DNA from: Tepidiphilus margaritifer DSM 15129
GTDB lineage: Bacteria; Pseudomonadota; Gammaproteobacteria; Burkholderiales; Rhodocyclaceae
NCBI RefSeq assembly: GCF_000425565.1
Contig: NZ_AUDR01000014.1
Location: 243,501-307,500, forward strand
DNA length: 64,000 nucleotides
Direction of reading: 5' to 3'
The position numbers were made by a program, and so were the translations under genes. The notes under the pieces were generated by a model. That model saw only the letters and a list, made by a program, of their open reading frames with translations. It was not told the origin of the DNA and did not search any database. The first letter of the stretch is position 1. Each line of letters begins with the position of its first letter. Positions 1-7,984 of the stretch are shown piece after piece.

Positions 1-371
1 GGCGCCAGCAGCTGCTCATGGATCTCTCGCTCAACCTGCGCGCCTTCGTGTCGCAGCGCCTGCTGCCACGAGCCGACGGCCCCGGCCGCGTCCCAGCCGT
101 AGAAATCATGCTCAACTCGCCCCTCATCGCCGATCTCATCTTCAAAGGGGAGGTGGGCGAGATCAAGGACGTAATGAAACGCTCGCGTGAACTGGGTATG
201 CAGACCTTCGACCAGTCCCTCTTCGACCTCTACGAGGCAGGGCTCATTCGCTACGAAGACGCGCTGCGCTATGCCGACTCGGTCAACGACCTGCGGCTGC
301 AGATCAAGCTCTACAGCAAGCGGGAAGACAAACCCGACATTCGTCCGCCCGATGGCCTCGACGTCCTCTGA
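1..371 (+). CDS. pilU: Twitching motility ATPase PilU, C-terminal end (partial)
   Basis: This is the 3' end of a secretion-type ATPase gene cut by the left edge; the reading frame is open from base 3. The visible part (about 122 residues) has the PilT/PilU C-terminal signature: a QLLMDLSLNLRAFVSQRLLP stretch, then INSPLIADLI-like and KGEVGEIKDVMKRS segments and an ending EDALRYADSVNDLRL. The last of these is typical of PilU rather than PilT. PilU is the accessory hexameric ATPase that helps PilT retract type IV pili at the inner face of the cytoplasmic membrane. Walker motifs lie outside the window. A repeat element starts at the stop codon. PilT itself is the main alternative. Confidence 0.88.
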   Translation, partial: RQQLLMDLSLNLRAFVSQRLLPRADGPGRVPAVEIMLNSPLIADLIFKGEVGEIKDVMKRSRELGMQTFDQSLFDLYEAGLIRYEDALRYADSVNDLRLQIKLYSKREDKPDIRPPDGLDVL

Positions 372-514
372 GGAAACGCTGAATAATTGGCTGCGCGGGC
401 GAATCGCTGCGTTGCGCGGTGCTCGCTCCCTCGCCTATCTACTCGATATGTCTCGGTCGCTGCGCTCCGTGCGCCTTGCGCTTCATCCCGCTCGCTCATT
501 TCTTCAGCGTCTCC
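372..514. repeat. MITE-like or REP-like element with terminal inverted repeats
   Basis: A 143-bp block between pilU and the methyltransferase gene is bounded by inverted 11-mers: GGAAACGCTGA at 372-382 and its near reverse complement TCAGCGTCTCC at 504-514, with one mismatch. The hexamer CTGAGG occurs at both borders (368-373 and 515-520), which may be a target duplication. The interior codes for nothing recognisable; the two short ORFs crossing it have no family resemblance. Termini plus a non-coding body suggest a non-autonomous mobile or dispersed repeat. Only one copy is in this window, so dispersal is not shown. Confidence 0.55.
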
Positions 515-527
515 CTGAGGGCATGCC

Positions 528-1685
528 TCACGGCGGCGTACTGGCGCGCCGCCGCATCGGGCCAGCCACGAGGCGGTATTCCAAAAGGCGGCACTCCAAC
601 GCCCCGTTGAAGAGCGGCACGCGCCGACTCGCCTTGAGCCCGATGCCGCGCGGCAATTCCGGATCGGCGGTAAGGATCCACGCGCGCCAGCCCGTCCAAT
701 GGCGTTTGAGGGCATCGCCCAGGCGCGGATACCACGCGGCCAGCCGCTGCGCCTCGTCGAGTCGCACGCCGTAGGGCGGATTGGCCACCAAAACGCCTTC
801 CGGTGCCGGGGCAACCAGCTCTGCCACATCGGCCACCTGCCAGTGCACCGCCTCCTCCAAGCCCGCTGCGGCAAGGTTCTCGCGCGCTGCTGCCATCATC
901 GCCGCGTCGACGTCGGACCCCCATAACTTCAGCGGCGTATCATGGCGCAGCGCCTCGGCTCGCCGGCGCAATGCTTGCCACTGCGTCGAATCGAAATTTT
1001 CCAGCTTTTCCAGGGCGAACCCCCGCGCGAGCCCCGGGGCGATGCCGCGCGCGGCCATCGCCGCTTCGAGCAGAAAAGTCCCGCTGCCGCACATCGGATC
1101 GACCAGCGGCTCGTCCGGCCGCCAGCCGGTGAGCATAAGGATCCCCGCCGCGAGATTTTCCTTCAAGGGCGCGGCGACCGTCGAGCGTTTGAAACCGCGA
1201 CGGTAGAGCGGCTCACCGCTCAAGTCGAGGTAGAGCCGCGCGCGCCGCTCTTGCAGGAAAACCCAGATGCGTATTTCCGGCGTGGCGGTATCGACACTGG
1301 GTCGCGTGCCCAGCTGGGTGCGAAATCGATCGCAGATCGCATCCTTGACCCGCAGCGCCGCGAATTCGAGGCTACGCAAAGGAGAGCGCTGCGCGCGCAC
1401 ATCGACGCGGATCGCGCGCTCCACGGCGAAATACCGTGGCCAGGGAACGTCGCGGGCCAGGCGATAGAGTTCGTCCTCGTTGCGATAGCCACCTTCCCCC
1501 ACTTGCCACAGTACGCGCGTGGCGATGCGGCTCGTCAGGTTCAGCCAGGCACCGAGCGCAAACTCGCCGGCAAACCCCACCCCGGCAGAAGCCGGCTCGG
1601 GCCGCTCGACCCCCAAGCTCGCCAACTCCTGGGCGAGCACCCCCTCCAGACCCCGCGGACAAGGGACGAAAAAGCGCTCGCTCAC
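528..1685 (-). CDS. rlmL: THUMP-domain class I SAM-dependent RNA methyltransferase (RlmL type)
   Basis: The product is probably the N2-guanine methyltransferase acting on 23S rRNA (G2445 in E. coli RlmL). The 385-residue protein has an N-terminal THUMP RNA-binding region (about 45-155) and a Rossmann methyltransferase domain. SAM motif I is DPMCGSGT at 196-203 and the catalytic NPPYG is at 302-306. In enterobacteria RlmL is fused to RlmK (about 700 residues); here it is the stand-alone RlmL half. Start MSERFFVPCPRGLE is typical of the family. It ends 14 bases from the inverted-repeat element and is followed upstream, on the same strand, by the CopD-like gene 10 bases away. The exact target base is inferred from the family. 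Confidence 0.85.
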   Translation of the reverse strand: MSERFFVPCPRGLEGVLAQELASLGVERPEPASAGVGFAGEFALGAWLNLTSRIATRVLWQVGEGGYRNEDELYRLARDVPWPRYFAVERAIRVDVRAQRSPLRSLEFAALRVKDAICDRFRTQLGTRPSVDTATPEIRIWVFLQERRARLYLDLSGEPLYRRGFKRSTVAAPLKENLAAGILMLTGWRPDEPLVDPMCGSGTFLLEAAMAARGIAPGLARGFALEKLENFDSTQWQALRRRAEALRHDTPLKLWGSDVDAAMMAAARENLAAAGLEEAVHWQVADVAELVAPAPEGVLVANPPYGVRLDEAQRLAAWYPRLGDALKRHWTGWRAWILTADPELPRGIGLKASRRVPLFNGALECRLLEYRLVAGPMRRRASTPP

Positions 1686-1694
1686 GCCGCCTCC

Positions 1695-2108
1695 TCAAAA
1701 AGGTTTCAACACGGCGAGGAACACCACCGCCGTGAGCACCAGCACGGGAATCTCGTTGAAGACCCGGTACCAGCGATGCGTGTGCCGGTTGCGTCCTTCG
1801 GCGAAGGCGCGCAGCAGGCGGCCGCACGCCAGGTGATAGACGACGAGAAAGGCTACGAGCAGCGTCTTCGCATGCAGCCAGCCGCCGGAAAAGTCGAAGC
1901 CGAACCACAGCCACAGACCGAAGACGATCGCGAGCACCCCCAAAGGCGTCATGAAGCGGTAGAGCTTGCGCGCCATCACCAAGAGATGCGCCCGCACCGC
2001 CGGCTCGTTCTCGACCATCGCCAGATTGACGAAGATGCGCGGCAGGTAGAAGAGCCCGGCGAACCAGCTCACGACGAAGATAATGTGCAGGGATTTGACG
2101 ACCAGCAT
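1695..2108 (-). CDS. hemJ: HemJ/CopD-family membrane protein, likely protoporphyrinogen IX oxidase
   Basis: The 137-residue, four-helix inner-membrane protein opens with MLVVKSLHIIFVVSWFAGLF, the helix that carries a conserved His in HemJ (His8 here). It continues with ARKLYRFMTPLGVLAI and the WLHAKTLLVAFLVVYH helix, matching the HemJ/UPF0093 group. HemJ oxidises protoporphyrinogen IX in the penultimate step of haem synthesis. The start at 2108 is chosen because AGGAGAA precedes it at good distance; the frame remains open for 20 more codons upstream. A CopD-type copper-resistance label is used for the wider family and cannot be excluded. Confidence 0.75.
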   Translation of the reverse strand: MLVVKSLHIIFVVSWFAGLFYLPRIFVNLAMVENEPAVRAHLLVMARKLYRFMTPLGVLAIVFGLWLWFGFDFSGGWLHAKTLLVAFLVVYHLACGRLLRAFAEGRNRHTHRWYRVFNEIPVLVLTAVVFLAVLKPF

Positions 2109-2175
2109 GGACTGATTCTCCTTTTGGGCACCTCGAATAACCTCCTGCGCGACGGTTCTTCGAGCCACTCATCCG

Positions 2176-3057
2176 TTACTTACCATGGGCTGCGAGCGCC
2201 GCCAACACACCCTCCACCGTCGGATGGCGCAGGCGCAGGCGCAATTCCCGCCGCAACCGCTCGGAACGCAGACGGCGCGATTCTCGCATGAAGGAGGCCG
2301 TGGCGGACGGTACCGCCGCCAGCGCCTCGGCCAGGGGCAGGCGCGGCGGTGCCGGCAAGTCGAAGGTTTCTGCGAGCCGTTCGTAGAATTCGCTCAAGGT
2401 GAGCTCGCTTTGATCGACCACGTGATAGGCGCGCAAGCTCGCCCCCCGGAAGGTGGCAAGCCACAAGGCACGGGCGAGATCGTCGGCGTGGATGTGGTTG
2501 GTCCATACCGGCTCGCGCGGCACCGGCCAGCCACGGCGCAGCCGCTCCAAGGGCAAGCGATCCTCGGCGTAAATCCCCGGCGCGCGCAGGATCGTCAGGC
2601 GAACCCCCAGACGGCGCGCAAAGCCGCGCCAGCGGTGCTCGGCCGCGAGACGACGTTTTCCCCGGGCGGTTTGCGGCCGCGGCGGATCGGATTCTCTCAC
2701 CCAAGCGCCCCCCCGATCGCCGTAGATGCCGCTCGTGCCGACATAGACCAGGCGGCGGGGGCGCCTTCCGCAGCGAGCCAACGCCGCCGCGAGACGCCGC
2801 GAGCGGGGATCCTCCGTCCCCTCGGCTGGCGGCGGTGCGAGCATCCACACCCAAGGCGCGAGCCCGGCGAGGCGACACAGACTGCGCCGGTCGTCGAGAT
2901 CGGCGATCAGCACCTTCGCCCCCCTCTCACGCCAGGCCGTCGCCGCCTCGGGACGACGCACCACAACGACGACGCGAACCCCGGCAGGCAGAAAACGCAT
3001 CGCCCGTGCCGCCACGTCGCCCGCCCCAACCACCAGCAATCTCCTTGCCCGCTTCAT
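2176..3057 (-). CDS. NAD(P)-binding SDR/epimerase-like protein (YeeZ type)
   Basis: The roughly 293-residue Rossmann-fold protein has an N-terminal dinucleotide-binding loop VVGAGDVAARAMRFL and a conserved GTSGIYGDRGG segment. The latter corresponds to the SDR Ser/Tyr active-site region of YeeZ-like NAD-dependent epimerases. The C-terminal part is Arg-rich (the SRRLRSERLRRELRLRLRHP region). Start 3057 is preferred over an upstream ATG because AAAGGA lies 6 bases before it. The gene is divergent from the 2Fe-2S reductase gene, a pairing I recall from betaproteobacterial genomes. Substrate unknown. Confidence 0.8.
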   Translation of the reverse strand: MKRARRLLVVGAGDVAARAMRFLPAGVRVVVVVRRPEAATAWRERGAKVLIADLDDRRSLCRLAGLAPWVWMLAPPPAEGTEDPRSRRLAAALARCGRRPRRLVYVGTSGIYGDRGGAWVRESDPPRPQTARGKRRLAAEHRWRGFARRLGVRLTILRAPGIYAEDRLPLERLRRGWPVPREPVWTNHIHADDLARALWLATFRGASLRAYHVVDQSELTLSEFYERLAETFDLPAPPRLPLAEALAAVPSATASFMRESRRLRSERLRRELRLRLRHPTVEGVLAALAAHGK

Positions 3058-3104
3058 GCTATCCTTTCGCGATTTCTGCGTCACGCTGGATGCACAAGCC
3101 TACC

Positions 3105-4130
3105 ATGAACGCCACCGTCCGCATCGTCGACCATCCCGGCGCCGACTTCCGCGTCACACCGGATCAGACCGTGCTCGAAGCGGCGCTCGCCGCCGGCCTG
3201 CTGTTGCCCTACGGCTGCCGCGACGGCGCCTGCGGCGCCTGCCGCGCCCGGCTCATCGAAGGCCGGGTCGAATACACCGGTCCCGTGGCCGCCTCGGCGC
3301 TCACCGAAGAAGAACAAGCGCAAGGCTGGTTCCTGCCCTGTCGCGCCCGGGCGATCACGGATCTCGTCATCGCCGTGCGCGAGCTGCGCCGTGCCGACGA
3401 CTTCCCGGTCCAAAAATTCCCCGCCCGGGTCGAACACCTGGAGCGTGCCGCCGAAGACGTGATGATCCTCACCCTCAAACGGCCGGCGAGCCTTGATTTC
3501 CGCTTCCGGGCCGGCCAGTACGTAGACGTGCTGCTGCCCGACGGGGCGCGGCGCAGCTTCTCGCTCGCCAATGCCCCGGAGGAAAACGATTTCCTCGAAC
3601 TCCACATCCGGCTCGTGCCCGGCGGCCGCTTCACCACGCACGTCTTCACAGCGATGAAGCCCAAGGAAATGCTGCGACTCGAGGGGCCGCTCGGTAGTTT
3701 CTTTCTGCGAGAGGAAAGCGAAGCACCGATCCTCTTCCTCGCTGGCGGTACGGGATTTGCTCCGATCCAATCGATGCTGCGGCACATGCACCATGCCGGC
3801 ATCGCCCGTCCCACCATGCTTTACTGGGGCGCACGCACGCGTGCCGGCCTTTATCGGCACGAATGGCTCGAACGCTTCACCGCCGAACATCCTTGGCTGC
3901 GCTACGTTCCCGTACTCTCGGAGCCCCTCGTCGAGGATCGCTGGGAAGGGCGCACCGCGCTCGTGCACCGCGCCGTGCTACAGGATCTGCCGACACTCGC
4001 CGGCCACGAAGTCTATGCCTGCGGCGCCCCGGCAATGATCGAAGCGGCGCGGCGCGACTTTCTGGCCCACGGCATGGATGCCGATTCTTTCTTCAGCGAT
4101 GCATTCACCTTCGCCACGAGCCCTACATGA
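3105..4130 (+). CDS. 2Fe-2S ferredoxin-flavin reductase (CDP-6-deoxy-delta-3,4-glucoseen reductase-like)
   Basis: The 341-residue electron-transfer protein has three parts. There is a plant-type 2Fe-2S ferredoxin domain (1-95; cluster cysteines in YGCRDGACGACRARL plus the later LPCRA). An FAD-binding domain follows (FRAGQYVDVLLPDGARRSFS, the RxxS flavin motif). The last part is an NAD-binding domain (LFLAGGTGFAPIQSML and a YACGAP end). The order matches CDP-6-deoxyglucoseen reductase (AscD/E3) and phenol-hydroxylase reductases. In betaproteobacteria this gene is usually not near deoxysugar genes, so the true partner is unknown. ATG at 3105 follows a weak ribosome site; 3090 is an alternative. 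The stop overlaps the next start (ATGA). Confidence 0.85.
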   Translation: MNATVRIVDHPGADFRVTPDQTVLEAALAAGLLLPYGCRDGACGACRARLIEGRVEYTGPVAASALTEEEQAQGWFLPCRARAITDLVIAVRELRRADDFPVQKFPARVEHLERAAEDVMILTLKRPASLDFRFRAGQYVDVLLPDGARRSFSLANAPEENDFLELHIRLVPGGRFTTHVFTAMKPKEMLRLEGPLGSFFLREESEAPILFLAGGTGFAPIQSMLRHMHHAGIARPTMLYWGARTRAGLYRHEWLERFTAEHPWLRYVPVLSEPLVEDRWEGRTALVHRAVLQDLPTLAGHEVYACGAPAMIEAARRDFLAHGMDADSFFSDAFTFATSPT

Positions 4131-5272
4131 GCGACAGCGCCACCGTCCTGACGCGCGAACCCACCGTCAATCGCAAACAGGCGATCACCGCCAACCGCCT
4201 GTTCCTGCACGCCTCCTCGACGCAAGCCGCGCTCGAAGAACTAACCCGCTTGCGCCCCTATTGGCCGGCTGCACACACGGTCTTCCTCTCTTTCGGACGC
4301 CTGGTTCCGGGGCCCGAACTTCTCGATTGGTCCTGGCCCGAAGGGACCTTTCTCGAGATCCCCGCTCCCGCCCTCACCCACCCCAAAGTCCAGGCCCTCT
4401 TGCCTCTCGTCCATGCCCAAGGGATTCCCCTCTGCCTCGGTTGGTATGACGGCGTAAGTCCCGTTCCTCCCCTGGGCGATTGGCGCTTCACCTTGGTCGA
4501 CCTACGACGCAGTTTCGTTCCCGGGCAGGCACCGGGCATCGCGCTTGCTTGGGGCCTAACCGATCCCGCTGCCTTCGCCGACATCATCGCACGAGGGTTT
4601 TCCGGCGCCTGCGGTTGGTTCTTCCTGCACAGCACCCCAGAAACACCCCAGAAACGCGCCACGCCCAGCTTCGGTATCGTCTTGCAGCTCATCCAGAAAC
4701 TTCAACACGACGCCGACCTCGCCGAGATCGAAGAACTCCTGAAACGAGACGTCGCGCTAAGCTATCGCCTGTTGCGCTACATCAATTCGGCCGGGATGGG
4801 GCTGATGTGTGAAGTGACCTCGTTCCGGCACGCGGTCCAGATCCTCGGTTACCGTAATCTGCTGAAATGGTTGTCGTTACTGCTGCTCAATGCCTCGCAG
4901 CATCCCTCGCAGCAAGCCCTTGCCCAAACGTCCCTCGTCCGGGGGCGACTCATGGAAGAGATCGGCAAAGGATTTTTTTCTGCCGAGGTGACGGAACAGC
5001 TGTTTCTGTGCGGCGTCTTTTCCATCCTCGACGTCTTGCTGGGAATACCAATGACGGAAGTACTACAGCACATCACCGTGAGCGAGGCGATACGAGAAGC
5101 GCTCATCCGCAGCCAAGGGGAATTCGCCCCTTTCCTCGAGCTCGCTCGAGCATGCGAAAGCCCCGATGCAACCCTCCTGCGTCATCATGCAGAAAAACTC
5201 GAACTTGCGCCCACCGTCCTGAACCGGGCGCATCTCACGGCGCTGGAATACGCCGACCGACTCAACGCCTGA
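4127..5272 (+). CDS. HDOD-domain signalling protein with degenerate EAL-like N-terminus
   Basis: The 381-residue cytoplasmic protein starts on the ATGA overlap with the reductase gene. Residues about 185-370 form an HDOD domain (LQHDADLAEIEELLKRDVALSYRLLRYINSA, then RHAVQILGYRNLLKWL). The N-terminal 170 residues resemble the EAL fold of YuxH/CdgJ-type proteins, but no EAL or other metal-binding signature is visible, so c-di-GMP hydrolysis is unlikely. HDOD proteins usually link signalling to motility or stress regulation. Co-transcription with the upstream reductase is likely. A terminator hairpin begins at the stop codon. Confidence 0.85.
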   Translation: MSDSATVLTREPTVNRKQAITANRLFLHASSTQAALEELTRLRPYWPAAHTVFLSFGRLVPGPELLDWSWPEGTFLEIPAPALTHPKVQALLPLVHAQGIPLCLGWYDGVSPVPPLGDWRFTLVDLRRSFVPGQAPGIALAWGLTDPAAFADIIARGFSGACGWFFLHSTPETPQKRATPSFGIVLQLIQKLQHDADLAEIEELLKRDVALSYRLLRYINSAGMGLMCEVTSFRHAVQILGYRNLLKWLSLLLLNASQHPSQQALAQTSLVRGRLMEEIGKGFFSAEVTEQLFLCGVFSILDVLLGIPMTEVLQHITVSEAIREALIRSQGEFAPFLELARACESPDATLLRHHAEKLELAPTVLNRAHLTALEYADRLNA

Positions 5273-5305
5273 AAAAACGCCGCGGTCCTGAAATGCACCG
5301 CGGCG
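5272..5305 (-). terminator. Rho-independent terminator of the cytochrome c gene
   Basis: A 9-bp perfect stem, CGCCGCGGT (5278-5286) with ACCGCGGCG (5297-5305), has a 10-base loop. Read on the minus strand it is followed directly by six T residues (5272-5277), giving a textbook intrinsic terminator 9 bases after the cytochrome stop. On the plus strand no T run follows, so it may only weakly stop the HDOD transcript. Confidence 0.85.
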
Positions 5306-5313
5306 CGACAATC

Positions 5314-5628
5314 TCACTTCAGCGTCAGGATCCAGCGAACGAGTTTTTCGATGTCGGCTTCCGGCACTTGCGCATTGGGCGGCATGGGCACCGGCCCCCA
5401 CACACCCGAACCGCCGTTCTTCACTTTCTGCACCAGTTTGGGTACGTCGGCCTCGGTGTATTTCTTGGCCACGTCCTTGTAGGCCGGACCGACCAGTTTC
5501 TTGTCGGTGGCATGGCAGGCCACGCAGCCGTATTTCTTCATGAGCGCTTCGCCATCCACCGCATCGGCGGCCAGCGCCGGACCCGCCAGGAACAGCGCCG
5601 CAGCGCCAACCCAGAGTGCCTTGTGCAT
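5314..5628 (-). CDS. Periplasmic cytochrome c-551/c-552 family protein
   Basis: The 104-residue monohaem class I cytochrome c carries a cleavable signal peptide (MHKALWVGAAALFLAGPALA, then ADAV). The haem-binding CVACH motif lies near residue 35, and the Met ligand region WGPVPMPPNAQV is followed by a C-terminal helix ending VRWILTLK. The mature part, with KKLVGPAYKDVAKKYTEADV, is recalled as very close to Hydrogenophilus thermoluteolus cytochrome c-552. It should carry electrons to a terminal oxidase or denitrification enzymes in the periplasm. Start 5628 follows AAGGAG; a longer frame exists upstream without a ribosome site. Single-gene unit with its own terminator. Confidence 0.95.
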   Translation of the reverse strand: MHKALWVGAAALFLAGPALAADAVDGEALMKKYGCVACHATDKKLVGPAYKDVAKKYTEADVPKLVQKVKNGGSGVWGPVPMPPNAQVPEADIEKLVRWILTLK

Positions 5629-5785
5629 CGTACTCTCCTTTGAGTCACTGAAAAAAGTTCGAAGCGACCGGCGAGAGGCACTGCCGGCGTCTTCGTCGCT
5701 CAAACCGCGGCCTCTCCCGCGGCGCGAGGCGCTATGTTAACCCAAACTGAACGCGCCCACATCATTCATCCTAATCCTGGCGCCG

Positions 5786-5813
5786 GGGAAAACAAGCGCT
5801 TTTTACGAAGCGC
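5786..5813 (-). terminator. Putative weak terminator after queF
   Basis: On the minus strand GCGCTT and AAGCGC (5808-5813 and 5796-5801) form a 6-bp stem with a 6-base loop, followed by TTGTTTTC. It lies 13 bases past the queF stop. The stem is short and the T tract interrupted, so efficiency is uncertain. Confidence 0.5.
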
Positions 5814-5825
5814 AACAATCGGCAC

Positions 5826-6632
5826 TCATTGCCGGATCTCCTCGGGCAAAGTGTGCGGCAGCAAGCCGACGCGCGAGGCGCGCACCGGGGAGATGTCCAA
5901 CCCGCCGCGGCGGGTGTAGCAGGCAAGCACCATCAGTTCCTGCATCCCCAGGCGCCACAGGTCGCGGTAGATGCGCTCGACGCATTGTTCGTGGAATTCC
6001 TGCTGCGCGCGAAAGGAGACGACGTAGCGCAGGAATGAAGCTGGATCGATCACCGGTCCCAGGGCGTGCACGACGACGCAGCCCCAGTCGGGTTGTCCCG
6101 TCACGGGGCAGTTCGACTTGAGCAGATGACTCACGAGCCGCTGCGCCCTTGGCGTTTCCTCGGCGATGCGCAGCAGCGCCGGATCGTAGCGATAGGTCTC
6201 GATTTCCACCGGCAGCTCGTCGACGCAATACCCCTCGGGATAGCCCGGCGCGCGCTGCGGCCGAGCCGAGAGCGGTGCAATCGCCACCTCCACCGACGCC
6301 CCGGCTGCCCGCGACAGATCGGTCCGGATCGTGGCCGCGACCGCCTCGACCTCGGGAAAACGCGTGCCGCCCAAGCCGTTGAGGTAGAGCTTCAGCGACT
6401 TCGATTCGATGAGACAGGGCGAATCGCAGGGCACGCGCAAGCGCGCCAGCGCCGCTACCGGTTTGCCGCGCTCATCGAGCCAAGAGAGCTCATAGGCATG
6501 CCACTCGTCGAAACCGACGAAAGGCGGCGGATCGAGGTCGCGGCGCGTCTGCGCACGCTCGATCGGTGTAAGCACGCCGGGGTCGTAGGACGAAGGAACC
6601 GCCACCTGACGTCCGAGCCACAATTCACTCAT
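5826..6632 (-). CDS. queF: NADPH-dependent 7-cyano-7-deazaguanine reductase QueF (long form)
   Basis: QueF reduces preQ0 to preQ1 in queuosine biosynthesis in the cytosol. The 268-residue length is the E. coli-type tandem T-fold form. The QueF signature ESKSLKLYLNG is near residue 76 (NADPH binding). The catalytic cysteine is in SNCPVTGQPDWG near residue 173, with the conserved HE of QQEFHEQCVERI downstream. It lies 6 bases after the TauE-type gene, likely in one minus-strand unit. No other queuosine gene is in the window. Confidence 0.95.
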   Translation of the reverse strand: MSELWLGRQVAVPSSYDPGVLTPIERAQTRRDLDPPPFVGFDEWHAYELSWLDERGKPVAALARLRVPCDSPCLIESKSLKLYLNGLGGTRFPEVEAVAATIRTDLSRAAGASVEVAIAPLSARPQRAPGYPEGYCVDELPVEIETYRYDPALLRIAEETPRAQRLVSHLLKSNCPVTGQPDWGCVVVHALGPVIDPASFLRYVVSFRAQQEFHEQCVERIYRDLWRLGMQELMVLACYTRRGGLDISPVRASRVGLLPHTLPEEIRQ

Positions 6633-6638
6633 GGTCGA

Positions 6639-7451
6639 TCATCCGAAGAGAGAATGCAGCATCTTCGCGAGCAACGCGAGCAACACCAAGGCGAAGATGC
6701 GCTTGAGCGTGCGCACCGGCAGGCGATGAGCGAGCGCAGCCCCCAGCGGGGCGGTGAAATAGCTCACGGCGCTCACTCCGATCACCGCCGGCAAATAGAC
6801 GTAGCCCAGCGAATAGGGTGGCAATCCCGGATGTCCCCAGCCCATGACGATATAGCCAATCGCGCCCGCGAAGGCGATCGGCAGCCCCAAGGCGGCGGAC
6901 GTGCCGATGGCGCGATGCGCCGGCACGTTGCACCAGGTGAGAAAAGGGACGGTGAGCGAGCCTCCGCCGATCGCCACCAGCGCCGACACCGCCCCGATCA
7001 CGGCGCCGGCGGTCGCCAACCCCCAGGGGCCGGGCAGCTGACGCGAAGGCTTGGGTTTGATGTCGAGCAACATCTGCACGCAGACGTAGGCGATGAAGCA
7101 GGCAAAGAAGATCGCCAATGGCCGGGAGGGCAAAGCAGCAGCGATGAACGAGGCGAGGAAAATGCCGACGAGTACGCCCGGCCCCATGGTGCGCACTACG
7201 CCCCACTCCACCGCCCCGCGCGCATGATGCGCCCGGGAGCTGCTCACCGAGGTGAGCACGATGCTCGCCATGGAAGTCCCTAGCGCCAGGTGCACGACGT
7301 TCTCGGTCGGGAATCCCTGGGCGGTGTAGAGCGAGGTGAGGATCGGCACCATGATCGCCCCGCCGCCCACACCGAGCAGACCGGCGAAGATGCCGACCAC
7401 GGCACCGAGCAGCGGATAGGCCAGCCACCATGCGTCCATCGCGTGCCCCAT
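6639..7451 (-). CDS. TauE/SafE-family sulfite/organosulfonate exporter-type permease
   Basis: The 270-residue membrane protein has about eight hydrophobic segments and the two glycine-rich TauE/SafE repeats: GAVVGIFAGLLGVGGGAIMVP near residue 16 and GAVSALVAIGGGSLTVPFL near 153. The family moves sulfite, sulfoacetate or related anions across the inner membrane; the substrate here is unknown. The first ATG (7451) sits immediately after the T run of the 6S terminator and has no ribosome site. ATG at 7439 (MDAWWLAYP) is an alternative start with equally little upstream support. The gene probably depends on read-through of the 6S terminator. Confidence 0.85.
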   Translation of the reverse strand: MGHAMDAWWLAYPLLGAVVGIFAGLLGVGGGAIMVPILTSLYTAQGFPTENVVHLALGTSMASIVLTSVSSSRAHHARGAVEWGVVRTMGPGVLVGIFLASFIAAALPSRPLAIFFACFIAYVCVQMLLDIKPKPSRQLPGPWGLATAGAVIGAVSALVAIGGGSLTVPFLTWCNVPAHRAIGTSAALGLPIAFAGAIGYIVMGWGHPGLPPYSLGYVYLPAVIGVSAVSYFTAPLGAALAHRLPVRTLKRIFALVLLALLAKMLHSLFG

Positions 7452-7475
7452 GAAAAAACCCGGACTAAGCCGGGT
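7452..7475 (-). terminator. Rho-independent terminator of 6S RNA
   Basis: On the minus strand AACCCGG and CCGGGTT pair around a short loop (CTTAGT region) and are followed by TTTTTT, ending one base before the ATG of the TauE-type gene. It sits directly after the predicted 3' end of 6S RNA. Confidence 0.8.
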
Positions 7476-7477
7476 TT

Positions 7478-7657
7478 GGCGAAGGAGATCCCCCGCGAGC
7501 GCCGATCGGGCCGATGCTCCTGAACCCGAGGTTCAGGTTGGTCGCTTTCCTTCCGCCTCAGGCACGCCCGTAGAGGGCGCGCACACTGGCGGTTTCTCGG
7601 GGCCGCGACCCATCGTCACGATATTGGTTCTAGGATCGTACGACCCTCCCGAACGCC
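7478..7657 (-). ncRNA. ssrS: 6S RNA (SsrS), RNA polymerase-sigma70 regulator
   Basis: This stretch of 180 bases between zapA and the TauE gene has 6S RNA features. The closing stem pairs GGCGTTCGGGAG at the 5' end with CTCCTTCGCC at the 3' end. The diagnostic 3' hairpin CCTGAACCTCGGGTTCAGG corresponds to CCTTGAACCAAGGGTTCAAGG of E. coli. A G/C-rich opposing strand (GGGTCGCGGCCCC) flanks the central bubble. Location just after zapA is the usual proteobacterial setting. 6S RNA mimics an open promoter and sequesters sigma70 RNA polymerase in stationary phase. End points are predicted from the closing stem. Confidence 0.88.
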
Positions 7658-7681
7658 GCAGGGGAAACCTGAGGGCAACGG

Positions 7682-7984
7682 CTACAAGGGGCAATCGTAT
7701 TGACTCAACACCCCATCGAGCCGTGCACCGATGAGCTCAATTCTACGCTTGAAACGTGTGATGTCAAACCCTCCCTGCTGCTGTAGCTTGACCAGGTCGA
7801 GCGCCACTTCCAGAGCCGTCCATAGCACCAGCTTCTCGCCGCTCAGCCCCGAGCGTTTCGCCAGGGCGGAGATACGCTCGTCGAGCAGTTTTGCCGCCTG
7901 GGCCAGCGGCTCCGCCTCGCCCGCCTCACACTCCAGGCGGTAGGTTCGCCCCATCAGGGTCACGTCGACGTGCGTTTCAGACAT
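7682..7984 (-). CDS. zapA: Cell division protein ZapA
   Basis: The 100-residue FtsZ-associated protein begins MSETHVDVTLMGRTYRLECE and carries the ZapA core (LAQAAKLLDERI, then a C-terminal coiled coil). ZapA tetramers cross-link FtsZ filaments in the Z ring. It overlaps the upstream zapB-like gene by 8 bases and is followed by 6S RNA in the classical order, so the mRNA and 6S precursor may be shared. Confidence 0.93.
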   Translation of the reverse strand: MSETHVDVTLMGRTYRLECEAGEAEPLAQAAKLLDERISALAKRSGLSGEKLVLWTALEVALDLVKLQQQGGFDITRFKRRIELIGARLDGVLSQYDCPL

